DNA of 64,000 bases from JACVRW01 sp963728155 (GCA_963728155.1 CAVSJF010000004.1:442590-506589); one strand, 5' to 3'. Positions 44,854-53,294 are shown, counted from the first letter of the stretch. Translations and numbers: made by a program. The notes: a model not told the origin generated them from the letters alone.

Positions 44854-46712
44854 CGCACTTTGTTTACGTAGGCGTGAATATCGCGCGCCACCTTGCCGGG
44901 CAGGCCGGGCACGGCCTCGAGCTCCTCGCTGCTCGCCTCGAGGAAGCGCTCCGGCGAGCCGAAGTGCTGGAGGATGCTGCGCTTGCGCGTGGGTCCCACG
45001 CCGGGCAGCTCGTCGAGGATCGAGCGGGTCATGGCCTTGTCGCGGCGGCCGCGGTGGAACTCGATGGCGAAGCGGTGGGCCTCGTCGCGCACCCTCTGCA
45101 GCAGCTGCAGCTCGGGAGTGTCGTGAGCCAGCTGCAGCGGCCGGGCCGAACCGGGCTCGAAGACCTCCTCGATGCGCTTGGCCAGGCTGACCACGGTCAC
45201 GCCCAGGTCCCGGAACGGACCCAGCTCCTTCAGGCCGGCTGAGAGCTGGCCCCGGCCTCCGTCGATCACGATCAGCGCGGGCAGCGAGGCGAAGCTCTCG
45301 TCGTAGTCCTTGTCGTGGGGCGAGCGCTCGCGGTGAGCGACGTACTGGGCCATTCGCCTGGAGAGCACCTCGGCCATAGCGGCGAAGTCATCTTGCACGG
45401 AGCCTCGGATGCCGAAGCGCCGGTAGTCCGATTTCTTGGGTGCGCCGCCCTCGAACACCACCATCGAGGCCACCGTGTGCGAGCCCATCAGGTTGGAGAT
45501 GTCGAAGCACTCCACGCGCATGGGGATCACGTCCATGCCCAGAGCACGCTGCAGCCCGTCGAGCGCCTCGATGCGCTGCGAGCGCCGGCGCTCGGAGCGC
45601 AGCCGGTCCTGGTCGAGGGCCAGCCGGGCGTTGCGCTCGGCCAGGTCGAGGATGCGCCGCTTGTCCCCGCGCTCGGCGTGCCTCACCTCCACCGGCGCCC
45701 CCCGGCGCTCCGCGAGGGCGAGGGCCAGCGTCTCGGTGCCGGCCACCGCGCGCGGAACGATCACCTGCGGCGGCACCGCGATGGCGCTCGCGTAGTACTG
45801 CAACACGAACTCCTCGGCCACCTCGCCCTCGTCTCGGTGGGCCGCGTTCTCGAGATAGAAGCTTTGGCGGTCCTGGAGGACTCCGTCGCGGACCTGGAAG
45901 ACCTGCGCGTTGGCGTCGCCCTCCTCGGCCGCCACGCCGATCGCGTCCAGCGTGCCAACCGCCTCGTTGGCGATGCGCTGGCGCTCCAGGAGGCTGCGGA
46001 CCGCCTTGAGGCGGTTGCGCAGCATGGCCGCCTGCTCGAACTCCTGCTCGGCCGCCGCCCGCTGCATGCCCTGGTCGAGCGCGCGCTCGATCTGGCGGTA
46101 GCGCCCCGACAGGAAGTCGATGATCGTGTCGACGTTCTCCCGGTAGGCCTCCTTGGAGATGTAGCCGACGCAGGGCGCCTGGCAGCGCTTGATGAAGTAG
46201 TCCAGGCAGGGCGACCCGCTCGCCCGGCCCGGCTCGGTGCCGTCGCAGGTGCGGTACTGGAAGACCTTTCCGAGGAGGTCGAGCGTCTCCCGCACGCGCT
46301 TGGCGTTGGAGAACGGGCCGAAGTAGACGCGGTTGCGGCGATGGCGCTCGCGCGTGAAGTAGATGCGCGGGTACTCCTCGTCCAGCGAGATCCCGATGTA
46401 GGGGTACGACTTGTCGTCGCGCAGGCGGACGTTGTAGACGGGCCGGTGGCGCTTGATGAACTCCTGCTCGGCCAGCAGGGCCTCGGCCTCGGTCTCGGTG
46501 GCGATGAACTCGATGTCCTGGACGTGGCTGATCATCTCCGCGCGCGGGCGCGAGAAGTGTCCTCCCACGCGCGAGCGAATGGAGCGGGCCTTGCCCACGT
46601 AGAGCACCTTGCGCCGCTCGTCGCGGAACAGGTACACGCCCGGGGCGTCGGGCAGGTCCCGGCGCTGCTCCCTGAGGCGCTCCTCGGTGCTCTGTGTTTC
46701 GGTGGCGGCCAC
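44850..46712 (-). CDS. uvrC: Excinuclease ABC subunit C
   Basis: 620 residues. N-terminal GIY-YIG nuclease (DAPGVYLFRDERRKVLYVGKA near 23-43, in parts), a Cys-rich patch with SPCLDYFIKRCQAPCVG near 165, a UVR domain near 205, the RNase H-like nuclease (ECFDISNLMGSHTVASMVVFEGG near 400, in parts), and tandem helix-hairpin-helix motifs LDELPGVGPTRKRSILQHFGS near 570. Cuts both sides of a bulky lesion with UvrAB. No upstream gene on the same strand within the window overlaps it; it begins the operon. Confidence 0.97.
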   Translation of the reverse strand: MAATETQSTEERLREQRRDLPDAPGVYLFRDERRKVLYVGKARSIRSRVGGHFSRPRAEMISHVQDIEFIATETEAEALLAEQEFIKRHRPVYNVRLRDDKSYPYIGISLDEEYPRIYFTRERHRRNRVYFGPFSNAKRVRETLDLLGKVFQYRTCDGTEPGRASGSPCLDYFIKRCQAPCVGYISKEAYRENVDTIIDFLSGRYRQIERALDQGMQRAAAEQEFEQAAMLRNRLKAVRSLLERQRIANEAVGTLDAIGVAAEEGDANAQVFQVRDGVLQDRQSFYLENAAHRDEGEVAEEFVLQYYASAIAVPPQVIVPRAVAGTETLALALAERRGAPVEVRHAERGDKRRILDLAERNARLALDQDRLRSERRRSQRIEALDGLQRALGMDVIPMRVECFDISNLMGSHTVASMVVFEGGAPKKSDYRRFGIRGSVQDDFAAMAEVLSRRMAQYVAHRERSPHDKDYDESFASLPALIVIDGGRGQLSAGLKELGPFRDLGVTVVSLAKRIEEVFEPGSARPLQLAHDTPELQLLQRVRDEAHRFAIEFHRGRRDKAMTRSILDELPGVGPTRKRSILQHFGSPERFLEASSEELEAVPGLPGKVARDIHAYVNKVR

Positions 46713-46748
46713 CCTCTACTTCGAGGATAGGCCTACCGGCGGGCGGCC

Positions 46749-47210
46749 TTAGGCCAACAGGCGCCCAACCGATTCGGCCACGCAGACGGGCTTCTCGTTG
46801 CCCTCCACCTCGACGGTCCACTTCTGGGCGATCTGGTACCAGCCGTCCTCGAGCTCATCGACGGAGAGGGTCTCGATGCTGGCCCGGATGCGGCTCCCGG
46901 CGGGCACCGGAGCGGGGAAGCGCACCTTGTTCCACCCGTAGTTGACTCCCATCTTGAAGCCGCTCGACTCCATCAGCCCGGAGCGAAAGCCGTCGATCAT
47001 CGAGAGGGTCAGGTTCCCGTGGGCGATGGTCGTGCCGAAGGGGCTCTCGGTCTTCGCCCGCTCGGTGTCCACATGGATCCACTGGTCGTCGCCCGATACC
47101 TCGGCGAACTGGTCGATCAGGTCCTGGGTGACCTCACGCCAGTCGCTGGGGCCGATGGTCTGGCCGACGATGCCCTTCAGCTCTTCGATTCCGTTCACGG
47201 TGGTGGTCAT
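46749..47210 (-). CDS. MaoC-like (R)-enoyl-CoA hydratase/dehydratase
   Basis: 153 residues, one hotdog. The hydratase dyad appears in IDQFAEVSGDDQWIHVDTERA near 33-53 (read in parts), with Asp and His in place, and then FGTTIAHGNLTLSMI near 58. The C-terminal part has VRFPAPVPAGSRIRAS. NodN-like short version, acting on acyl-CoA in the cytoplasm. ATG 47210 is preferred to one ten codons upstream, because the family begins here. Together with the plus-strand enoyl-CoA hydratase nearby it suggests fatty or organic acid metabolism. Confidence 0.9.
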   Translation of the reverse strand: MTTTVNGIEELKGIVGQTIGPSDWREVTQDLIDQFAEVSGDDQWIHVDTERAKTESPFGTTIAHGNLTLSMIDGFRSGLMESSGFKMGVNYGWNKVRFPAPVPAGSRIRASIETLSVDELEDGWYQIAQKWTVEVEGNEKPVCVAESVGRLLA

Positions 47211-47264
47211 GCCGGCAAATCTAATGACCACCTTGCGCACCCGGCAGAGCCGGGCGCTTGGGCC

Positions 47265-47942
47265 TCAGCCGCGGTGGTACCAGGGCTTGCTGCGCAGCGC
47301 GGACCTGAGCGCCCGCTGCCCGTCTTTCATCACTGGCCGACCGTGCGTCACGAGCACGCGGTCGAAGTCGAGGTCGAGCAGCGGCTTGAGCGTGGGGTTG
47401 AAGCGCTCGCGGTAGAAGCGCTCGACCTTCTCGTCGATCTTGCGGTCCGACCACACCCGCAGCCTGCCGTCCACCTCCGCCACCGCGTCGCCGAACACCA
47501 GCGCGCGGTGGCTGGGCAGGAGCAAGGGGGTCTCCTGGCGGCGCGGCTTTCCGATGGTGTATGCCGTGACGTGGCCGGGCAGCTCGTCGCCGGCGGCGAG
47601 CTCGCGAAAGCCGACGCGATCGCCGAGGCGCTTCGCCGCCGCCGGGTGGCCCCGGATGCTCGTCTCAGCCCGCGCGCGGTAGCGGCGCCAGATCTCCTCG
47701 GCGCTGCGCACGTGGTACGGAATCGTGACGAGGATCGTCAAGCGGTCGCCCAGGATCTCGTCGATCAGGGCAAGCACCGGCTCCGGGTCCTCGGGCAGCA
47801 GAGGGTCGATCAGCAGCGTGTCGCCGCCCGCCTGGGCGGCAAAGCAGGCCACCTCCGCGCCGAACTCACCGGGGTGCCACTCCGGGTGGCGCTCAGTCCA
47901 GCGCCACAGTCCCTTGGTCAGCTTTTCGGGCTCTCTGCTCAT
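47265..47942 (-). CDS. MBL-fold-like protein lacking the zinc motif
   Basis: 225 residues. The order of elements matches a metallo-beta-lactamase fold: LLIDPLLPEDPEPVLALID near 45-63, then ILVTIPYHVRSAEEIWRRY where HxHxDH should be, LVFGDAVAEVDGRL near 150, and VLVTHGRPVMKDGQ near 205. Most metal ligands are absent (only scattered His remain), so it is either a non-hydrolytic member or uses a different site. Function unknown. Divergent from the enoyl-CoA hydratase gene with 23 bp between starts. Confidence 0.75.
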   Translation of the reverse strand: MSREPEKLTKGLWRWTERHPEWHPGEFGAEVACFAAQAGGDTLLIDPLLPEDPEPVLALIDEILGDRLTILVTIPYHVRSAEEIWRRYRARAETSIRGHPAAAKRLGDRVGFRELAAGDELPGHVTAYTIGKPRRQETPLLLPSHRALVFGDAVAEVDGRLRVWSDRKIDEKVERFYRERFNPTLKPLLDLDFDRVLVTHGRPVMKDGQRALRSALRSKPWYHRG

Positions 47943-47953
47943 CGCGCGCAGGA

Positions 47954-47959
47954 TACGAT
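47954..47959 (+). promoter_or_regulatory. -10-like box TACGAT before GTG 47966
   Basis: TACGAT, 6 bases, GTG. No ribosome binding site. It lies in the 23 bp between two divergent starts. Confidence 0.45.
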
Positions 47960-47965
47960 CCGCGC

Positions 47966-48895
47966 GTGGGCGAGGTTCGCGTGGAGCAGCGAGATCACGT
48001 GCTGGTGGCCACCCTCGTCAACCCGCCCCATGGCCTGATGGATCCCGGGGTCGTGAAGGGCCTGGAGACCGTGGTGGCGCGCGCGGAGTCGGACGAGAAC
48101 GTGGGTGCCGTCGTGCTCACCGGCGCTCATGCCGAGCGGTTCATAGCCCACTACGACGTGGGTGAGCTGCTGGCCGGGGCGCGTGCGGGTCCCTCGCTCA
48201 GGCCGGGCCAGGCCCTCGCCGCCGTGCGGGCCGTGGGCCTGCTGCGCAAGGTGCCGGCCCTCGAGCGGGCGCTGGCCCGCTCACCGGCAGCCGGTGTCCT
48301 GGAGCTCGAGCGCTTTCACGAGACCCTCCTGCGGATGAACCGCTGTGGCGCCGTGTTTGTCGCCGCGCTCAACGGCTCCGCGATGGGCGGCGGCTGCGAG
48401 CTGGCCCTGGCCTGCGACGTGCGCATCATGGCCGAGGGCGATCACAGGATCGGCCAGCCCGAGATCCTGTTGGGCTTCCCGCCCGGCGGCGGCGGCACGC
48501 AGCGGCTCGCGCGCCTGCTTGGCAGCGCACGCGCCCTGCGGCTCGTGCTCGACGGCGGCCCGCTCTCGCCGGATCAGGCAGCAGAGCTTGGCCTCGTGGA
48601 CGAGGTCGTGTCGCCCGAGCATCTGATGGAGCACGCCGTCGCGGTGGCCGACCGGCTGGGGCGCAGATCGCGGAGCGCGATCGCCGCGTGCAAGCGGGCC
48701 GTCTACCTGGGTGGCTCGATGCCACTCGAGGCCGGCCTGCGCCTCGAGCGGGCCGAGTTCGTGGCTGCGCTCGGGACGCCAGAGGCAAAACGGGCGATGA
48801 GCGCCTACGTGGACGGGCTGGAGCGCACGGACACGCTCCCGGGCTACGACGCCGCGGCGATCGAGCGGGCCCTCGACAGCGGGCGTTTCGGGTAG
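47966..48895 (+). CDS. Enoyl-CoA hydratase/isomerase family protein
   Basis: 309 residues, crotonase fold. NVGAVVLTGAHAERFIAHYDVGEL near 50-73 (in parts) forms the CoA pocket. AALNGSAMGGGCELALACDVRI near 132-153 (in parts) is the oxyanion-hole signature, and IGQPEILLGFPPGGGGTQRLARLLG near 160-184 has the catalytic-Glu region. An insertion of about 40 residues after GEL is longer than in simple hydratases. Substrate unknown. GTG start with a close -10-like box, suggesting a leaderless mRNA. Confidence 0.9.
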   Translation: MGEVRVEQRDHVLVATLVNPPHGLMDPGVVKGLETVVARAESDENVGAVVLTGAHAERFIAHYDVGELLAGARAGPSLRPGQALAAVRAVGLLRKVPALERALARSPAAGVLELERFHETLLRMNRCGAVFVAALNGSAMGGGCELALACDVRIMAEGDHRIGQPEILLGFPPGGGGTQRLARLLGSARALRLVLDGGPLSPDQAAELGLVDEVVSPEHLMEHAVAVADRLGRRSRSAIAACKRAVYLGGSMPLEAGLRLERAEFVAALGTPEAKRAMSAYVDGLERTDTLPGYDAAAIERALDSGRFG

Positions 48896-48904
48896 GCACC
48901 TCGG

Positions 48905-48910
48905 TAGGGT
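48905..48910 (+). promoter_or_regulatory. -10-like box TAGGGT before GTG 48918
   Basis: TAGGGT, 7 bases, GTG 48918. A GTG at 48909 overlaps the box, so 48918 is the better start. Confidence 0.45.
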
Positions 48911-48917
48911 GGCGGCG

Positions 48918-49820
48918 GTGATCCGGGAAGCCGACGCAGGGGCGCCCTCCCGTCAGGTGTCGCGCGGGATGCACGCGCTCCTATACCTGCTCACGGCCCT
49001 GACCTTCCTGGTCGGAACGCAGCTGCTCATTCTCTCCGAGTACACGGATCAGTTCTTCTCCTGGACGATCGGGGTGCCGATGACGGCGGCCTTCGTCGGC
49101 GCGGGCTTCTGGGGCGCCGCCGTCGTGGTGTTCTGGTGCGCGCGCCAGCGCGACTGGGCGCGCGGCCGGGTGGTGATCCCCACCGTGGCCATCGTGGTGA
49201 CCATGCTGCTCATTGCCACTCTCCAGAACCTCGACCAGTTCCATGGCCTGCTCGGGCTTGCGTGGATCGAGGTCTACGTTCTCTTCGGACCGGCGCTGGG
49301 GGCCATCACCATCATGCAGCTCGCGAAGCCGGGCGTCGACCGGCATAGCGGTGTGCCGCTGCCGGGCGGGCTGAGGGTCGCTTTCGCCGTTCAGGCGGCG
49401 ATCGCGATCGTGTTCGGCGCCGTCCTGTTCCTGTCGTCGCCGTCGCTGGCCGACTCAGTGTGGCCCTGGCCGCTCACCGACCTCACGAGCAAGGCGATCG
49501 GCACGTGGCTGGTGGGCACGGGCGCCACCTGCGGAGTGGTGGCGCTGATCAACGACCGCGATGCCATGCCGGGCTGGGCTCTCGCGCAGATCACTTTTGG
49601 CGGCGCGGTTCTGCTGAGCCTCCTGCGTTTCAGCGGGGACGTTTCGTTCGGCGAGCTCAGCGCCTGGCTGTTGGTGCTCTATTTCGCCGGCATGCTCGTG
49701 TCGGGTGGTCTGGCGGCTTGGAGCGCATGGCGCGAAGGGCTATTCGCGCCGATCGAGGCAGCGGGCGGTATTCCCGTCGAGCTGCGGGGATCGTCGATCG
49801 CGAGGGAGACGCTGCGGTGA
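48918..49820 (+). CDS. Hypothetical polytopic membrane protein
   Basis: About 300 residues with seven or eight transmembrane helices: ALLYLLTALTFLVGTQLLIL, PMTAAFVGAGFWGAAVVVFW, VVIPTVAIVVTMLLIATL, WIEVYVLFGPALGAITIM, and four more. No transporter or enzyme motif recognised. A short cytoplasmic C terminus follows. The end overlaps a small cupin gene in GTGA, so the two are translated together and probably function together. Confidence 0.7.
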   Translation: MIREADAGAPSRQVSRGMHALLYLLTALTFLVGTQLLILSEYTDQFFSWTIGVPMTAAFVGAGFWGAAVVVFWCARQRDWARGRVVIPTVAIVVTMLLIATLQNLDQFHGLLGLAWIEVYVLFGPALGAITIMQLAKPGVDRHSGVPLPGGLRVAFAVQAAIAIVFGAVLFLSSPSLADSVWPWPLTDLTSKAIGTWLVGTGATCGVVALINDRDAMPGWALAQITFGGAVLLSLLRFSGDVSFGELSAWLLVLYFAGMLVSGGLAAWSAWREGLFAPIEAAGGIPVELRGSSIARETLR

Positions 49821-50104
49821 CCTTGGCCAACCACGTCGTGAGCGCCGACGACGACCACGTCCGCGTGACCACCTGGACCTTCGCCGCGGCCGGGGCCGCC
49901 ACGGGGCACCATCGCCACGAGTACGACTACGTCGTGGTGCCGGTCACCGGCGGGCCCTTCAGGGTGATCGATGCCGACGGGTCGGAGCGCGTGATGGATC
50001 AGGAGGCCGGCGCGCCCTATCTGGGAAAGGCGGGCACCGAGCACGACGTCGTGAGCGCCGGCGACCGGGAGGCGGTGTTCGTGGAGATCGAGCTGAAGGC
50101 CTGA
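49817..50104 (+). CDS. Small single-domain cupin
   Basis: 95 residues. AAAGAATGHHRHEYDYVVVPVTGG near 22-45 (in parts) holds three histidines and a Glu typical of the cupin metal site; GAPYLGKAGTEHDVVSAG near 65-82 supplies the last His. GTG start in GTGA overlap with the membrane protein. Could bind a metal and a small ligand; enzyme activity unknown. Complete. Confidence 0.85.
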   Translation: MTLANHVVSADDDHVRVTTWTFAAAGAATGHHRHEYDYVVVPVTGGPFRVIDADGSERVMDQEAGAPYLGKAGTEHDVVSAGDREAVFVEIELKA

Positions 50105-50407
50105 CTACGCGCGACGCAGCCAGACCGACCACGGGCGGATGCTCTCGATGGTGAGCAGCTCTTCCGGCCACGGGTCTTCGGCCAGGCGGGACCGAATCGC
50201 CGCCTCCCCCTGCGCGTCCACCACCAGCAGGACGTTCTCACCGTCGCCCTCGCCGACCGGCCCGCCCAGAACGACGAAGCCCTCCTCGGCGAGACCATCC
50301 ATGAATGCGGCGTGCTCGGCCCATCCGGCCTGCTCGCGCCGCCCGCGGGAGTGGTCCCAGGCGGGTCCCTTGCCCTGCTCGACCAGGTAGAGATCGTTCG
50401 CACTCAT
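50105..50407 (-). CDS. YciI-like domain protein
   Basis: 100 residues of the ferredoxin-like YCII fold. WAEHAAFMDGLAEEGFVVLGGPVG near 28-51 (in parts) and the conserved His-Asp pair (H32, D37) match the family, and RPWSVWLRRA closes the barrel. Members may have weak peroxidase or hydrolase activity; the role is undefined. ATGA overlap with the upstream poly-gamma-glutamate hydrolase gene. Convergent with the cupin gene with no spacer. Confidence 0.85.
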   Translation of the reverse strand: MSANDLYLVEQGKGPAWDHSRGRREQAGWAEHAAFMDGLAEEGFVVLGGPVGEGDGENVLLVVDAQGEAAIRSRLAEDPWPEELLTIESIRPWSVWLRRA

Positions 50408-51333
50408 GGATCGTCCTGGTCGAGGAGCTCACCGTAGAAGTCCGCCACGGCACAAGCGACAGCTTCGCGTTGCGCTTCGTCGTCCCGGACCGCGGCCGGT
50501 TGTTCGATCTGTATGCCGTTCCCCCGGACCGTCACCCGGTTGACGATGTTCTTGCGCTGTGCACCGGCCAGGGGTCCGAACAACCCCACCTCGACCGCAG
50601 GAGGCGGGTCCACCACCGTCTCTAGCGCGATACGAATCCTCGAGCTGAGCTCCGTCTTGAGCGCGGTGTGTTCCTCGTTTCGCGGAAGCCCGCCGCCGAC
50701 GACTATGGCTTCGGAGTCGTTGTGGCCGTGGAACGCGACGGCATGAGCGTACGGACCTCGTGCCGTTGTCGATGCGAGCAAGGATCCAAGCTTGGGAAAG
50801 GAATGCTCGGAGATCTCCGACGATGTGATGTGCCAGCACCTGTGCGCGCCGGCCGGGTTGAAGCCGCGTGCGATCCAGGCGCGGACCGGCTTGGACTGCA
50901 GCTCCAGAGCCGTATAGACCGAGTCGGCCTGGAGGTCCGTGCCGCGCTCGATCAGGCCGCCGTGGGGCGCGAGGATCGCCAAACCCGATGTGGGTTCGCC
51001 CAACAGGTCTTCGATGAGTCGTATCGGGGCATCGCCTGCGGTGAAATCCGTCTCGACCGTGGCGTTGCACTGGGCGTGCGGCGGATCCGAGGGGCCGGCC
51101 AAACGTGCCAGTCCCTCTGTCCCCACGTGGGCCGCAGGGGCCGGAGCGCTGATGAACTCGGTAACCGTGTAGAGCGCGACACGGGCGGGTGCGCTTCGGA
51201 TGAGCACTTGGCGGCCGAGGGCGCTGTCAATCGCTGGGAGTGACTCCGGGTCGACCGCACAATGCTCGACGGCATGCGCCGCGTCGTTCAGAGACGCGCT
51301 GTCGGAGTCCTCGGAGAGACAGACTCGGGCCAT
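50404..51333 (-). CDS. Poly-gamma-glutamate hydrolase family protein (DUF867)
   Basis: 309 residues. The hydrolase domain begins near 120: LAILAPHGGLIERGTD (zinc ligands HGG..E), then HRCWHITSSEISE near 168, AVAFHGHNDSEAIVVGGG near 195, and VNRVTVRGNGIQIEQPAAVRDD near 265-285 (in parts). These are the blocks of the phage PghP-like zinc amidases that cleave poly-gamma-glutamate capsules. An N-terminal domain of about 110 residues is extra and not recognised. No clear signal peptide. It follows the TadE-M15-SLT gene by 6 bp, so it shares a transcript with a wall hydrolase. Confidence 0.8.
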   Translation of the reverse strand: MARVCLSEDSDSASLNDAAHAVEHCAVDPESLPAIDSALGRQVLIRSAPARVALYTVTEFISAPAPAAHVGTEGLARLAGPSDPPHAQCNATVETDFTAGDAPIRLIEDLLGEPTSGLAILAPHGGLIERGTDLQADSVYTALELQSKPVRAWIARGFNPAGAHRCWHITSSEISEHSFPKLGSLLASTTARGPYAHAVAFHGHNDSEAIVVGGGLPRNEEHTALKTELSSRIRIALETVVDPPPAVEVGLFGPLAGAQRKNIVNRVTVRGNGIQIEQPAAVRDDEAQREAVACAVADFYGELLDQDDP

Positions 51334-51339
51334 GCGGGT

Positions 51340-52731
51340 TCATTTCACCAGCCTCACCTGAAATCCGCTCACCAGCGACAGGTCGCCGGCGCCGCCGAGC
51401 AGGCCCAGGATCTTCGCCACGTAGGCGCGCGTCTCGGGGTAGGGCGGGACGCCGCCGTACTGCTCCACCGCCCCAGCGCCTGCGTTGTAGCCGGCGAGGG
51501 CGAGCGCCAGCTTGCCGCCGAAGCTCTTGAGCAGGTCGCTCATGAGGTGGGCCTGGGCGTCGATGGCCGCCACGGGGTCGTAGGGATTGCTCAGGCCATA
51601 GCTCTCGGCCGTGCCGGGCATGAACTGGGCGATCCCCTCGGCCCCCGCGGGGCTGCGGGCGAACGGGTTGAAGCCCGACTCGGCATAGAGCTGGGCGGCG
51701 ATCAGGTTCATCGGCACGTTCCAGCGCAGGGCGGCCCGGGCGATCGGGTCGTGGAAACGCGGCGGCACGAACGACGGCAGGCGGTGGTGGACGCGCCCAT
51801 GGTCCCCACCCGGCGGCTCCCACGAGCCGCGGTCGTACTGGGCCGGATGCTGGCGGTCACGCGGGTTGGCCCCGTAGCCGAAATGCCAGGGCTCCCAGGC
51901 GTATCTGAGGATGAAGCCGAAGCGCCGATGATTGGCCGCGAGCCACGGGTACGCGGCGGAGGGGCCAATGTCGAGCTCAGTGGCGTAGCGGTGCAGGCTG
52001 GTGCCCGGCGGCGCCACCCACTTGGGATTCGGATTCGCGTTCCAGAGGACCTGCTGTTCGGCGTCGGAGCGAAACCCGGAGCTGACCGACAGGTACAGGC
52101 CGGCCTCGCGGCGCGCAGCGGCGGCCATCAGGTCAAAGGCGGCGGCCACGTCGGGACGCATCGGCTTGCCCATCCGGTAGGCCAGCGGGCCGCTGTAGCC
52201 GCCCCCGGAGCCGTGGGTGGGCATGCCGTAGGCCACGTTGAGGTCGGGGGCGATCTCAGCCGTGGCGCTCGCCTGCACCGGTATCTCCTCGCCTGCTTGG
52301 CGCTCACCCAGCCGGAGGCGCGCCTCTCCGCTCGTGCTGACCTCGACCTGGATCGGGGCAAAGCCGCCAGCCGGGAACTCGACCTCGACCCGGCTCGCCG
52401 CCACCCCGTTGCGCCGCGCGCCGCGCAGCGCCGCCGCCCGGGCCAACGCCAGAAACTCCTCGTTGGACAGGTGGCGCGGGTTGGGCAGCCCGTTCTCGAA
52501 CACCGCCGGCTCGAACAGCCGCTGATAGTGGCGGCTCATCACCTGCGCGCCCGATACCGCTGCAAGATCCGCCGCCCGCTGATGCTTGCTCCGCGCCCCC
52601 AACGCCTGCCCGAACCCAAACAACACCAACGTGCCAGCCAGCAGCACCGCCAACAGCCCCAGGACCAGCAACGAAGCCTGACCGGCGTCGCCGCCAATGC
52701 CGGTGCTCCCATCCCGCTTGCGCGCCTCCAT
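51340..52731 (-). CDS. TadE-like / M15 carboxypeptidase / SLT transglycosylase three-domain protein
   Basis: 463 residues. About 15-60 is a TadE-like pilin segment (GDAGQASLLVLGLLAVLL, RSKHQRAADLAAVSG). About 180-310 is an M15 (VanY) D,D-carboxypeptidase with SGFRSDAEQ, PGTSLHRYATELDIG and EPWHFGYG, giving the His-Asp-His zinc set. About 340-445 is a lytic transglycosylase with the catalytic Glu in YAESGFNPFARSPAGAEGIAQF (in parts) and GYNAGAG. It would be anchored outside the membrane and cut both peptide and glycan of peptidoglycan. First gene before the poly-gamma-glutamate hydrolase and YciI genes. Two short fragments of this gene recur at 56.9 and 59.4 kb. Confidence 0.9.
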   Translation of the reverse strand: MEARKRDGSTGIGGDAGQASLLVLGLLAVLLAGTLVLFGFGQALGARSKHQRAADLAAVSGAQVMSRHYQRLFEPAVFENGLPNPRHLSNEEFLALARAAALRGARRNGVAASRVEVEFPAGGFAPIQVEVSTSGEARLRLGERQAGEEIPVQASATAEIAPDLNVAYGMPTHGSGGGYSGPLAYRMGKPMRPDVAAAFDLMAAAARREAGLYLSVSSGFRSDAEQQVLWNANPNPKWVAPPGTSLHRYATELDIGPSAAYPWLAANHRRFGFILRYAWEPWHFGYGANPRDRQHPAQYDRGSWEPPGGDHGRVHHRLPSFVPPRFHDPIARAALRWNVPMNLIAAQLYAESGFNPFARSPAGAEGIAQFMPGTAESYGLSNPYDPVAAIDAQAHLMSDLLKSFGGKLALALAGYNAGAGAVEQYGGVPPYPETRAYVAKILGLLGGAGDLSLVSGFQVRLVK

Positions 52732-52866
52732 CCCCCAGCACCATGCGGCCAGTCACGTTACGGCTCAAGGCAACCGCGCAACAACCCAGTGCCATCCGGC
52801 GCACGCGCTCGACCGAGCGCGACGCACGCCGAGTACAACGCCAATCGGAAAGGCCTAGCCGCTTGG

Positions 52867-52872
52867 CATACT
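52867..52872 (+). promoter_or_regulatory. -10-like box CATACT before ATG 52881
   Basis: CATACT, 8 bases, ATG, no ribosome binding site. It lies in the divergent region upstream of the TadE-M15-SLT gene. Confidence 0.4.
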
Positions 52873-52880
52873 CGTCGGCC

Positions 52881-53294
52881 ATGACGCGCCCGCCGTTGCC
52901 GCCGTTCACCGACGAGACTGCTCGCGCGAAGGTGCAGGCCGCCGAGGACGCCTGGAACACGTGCGACCCCGAGCGGGTGGCTCAGGCCTACAGCGAACAC
53001 TCCGAGTGGCGCAACCGCGACGAGTTCTTCTCCGGGCGGGAGGCGATCGTCGAATTCCTACGGCGCAAGTGGGCACGCGAGCTCGACTACAGGCTGAAGA
53101 AGGAGCTGTGGGCTTTCACCGGCAATCGCATCTCCGTGCGCTTCGAGTACGAGTGCCGAGACGAGAGCGGCCGATGGTGGCGCTCCTACGGCAACGAGCA
53201 GTGGGAGTTCGACGATGAGGGCTACATGCGCCAGCGCGAGGCCTCGATCAACGACCTTCCCATCGAGGAGTCCGCGCGCCGCCTTACCGGGTGA
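52881..53294 (+). CDS. DUF1348 / SnoaL-like (NTF2-fold) protein
   Basis: 137 residues. AEDAWNTCDPERVAQAYSEHSEWRNRDEFFSGREAIVEFLRRKW near 18-61 (in parts: AYSEHSEWRNRDEFFSG) and RWWRSYGNEQWEFDDEGYM near 100-118 identify the DUF1348 branch of the NTF2-like superfamily. The pocket could be catalytic or ligand-binding; no role is established. ATG with a -10-like box 8 bp upstream. No frame break. Confidence 0.88.
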   Translation: MTRPPLPPFTDETARAKVQAAEDAWNTCDPERVAQAYSEHSEWRNRDEFFSGREAIVEFLRRKWARELDYRLKKELWAFTGNRISVRFEYECRDESGRWWRSYGNEQWEFDDEGYMRQREASINDLPIEESARRLTG

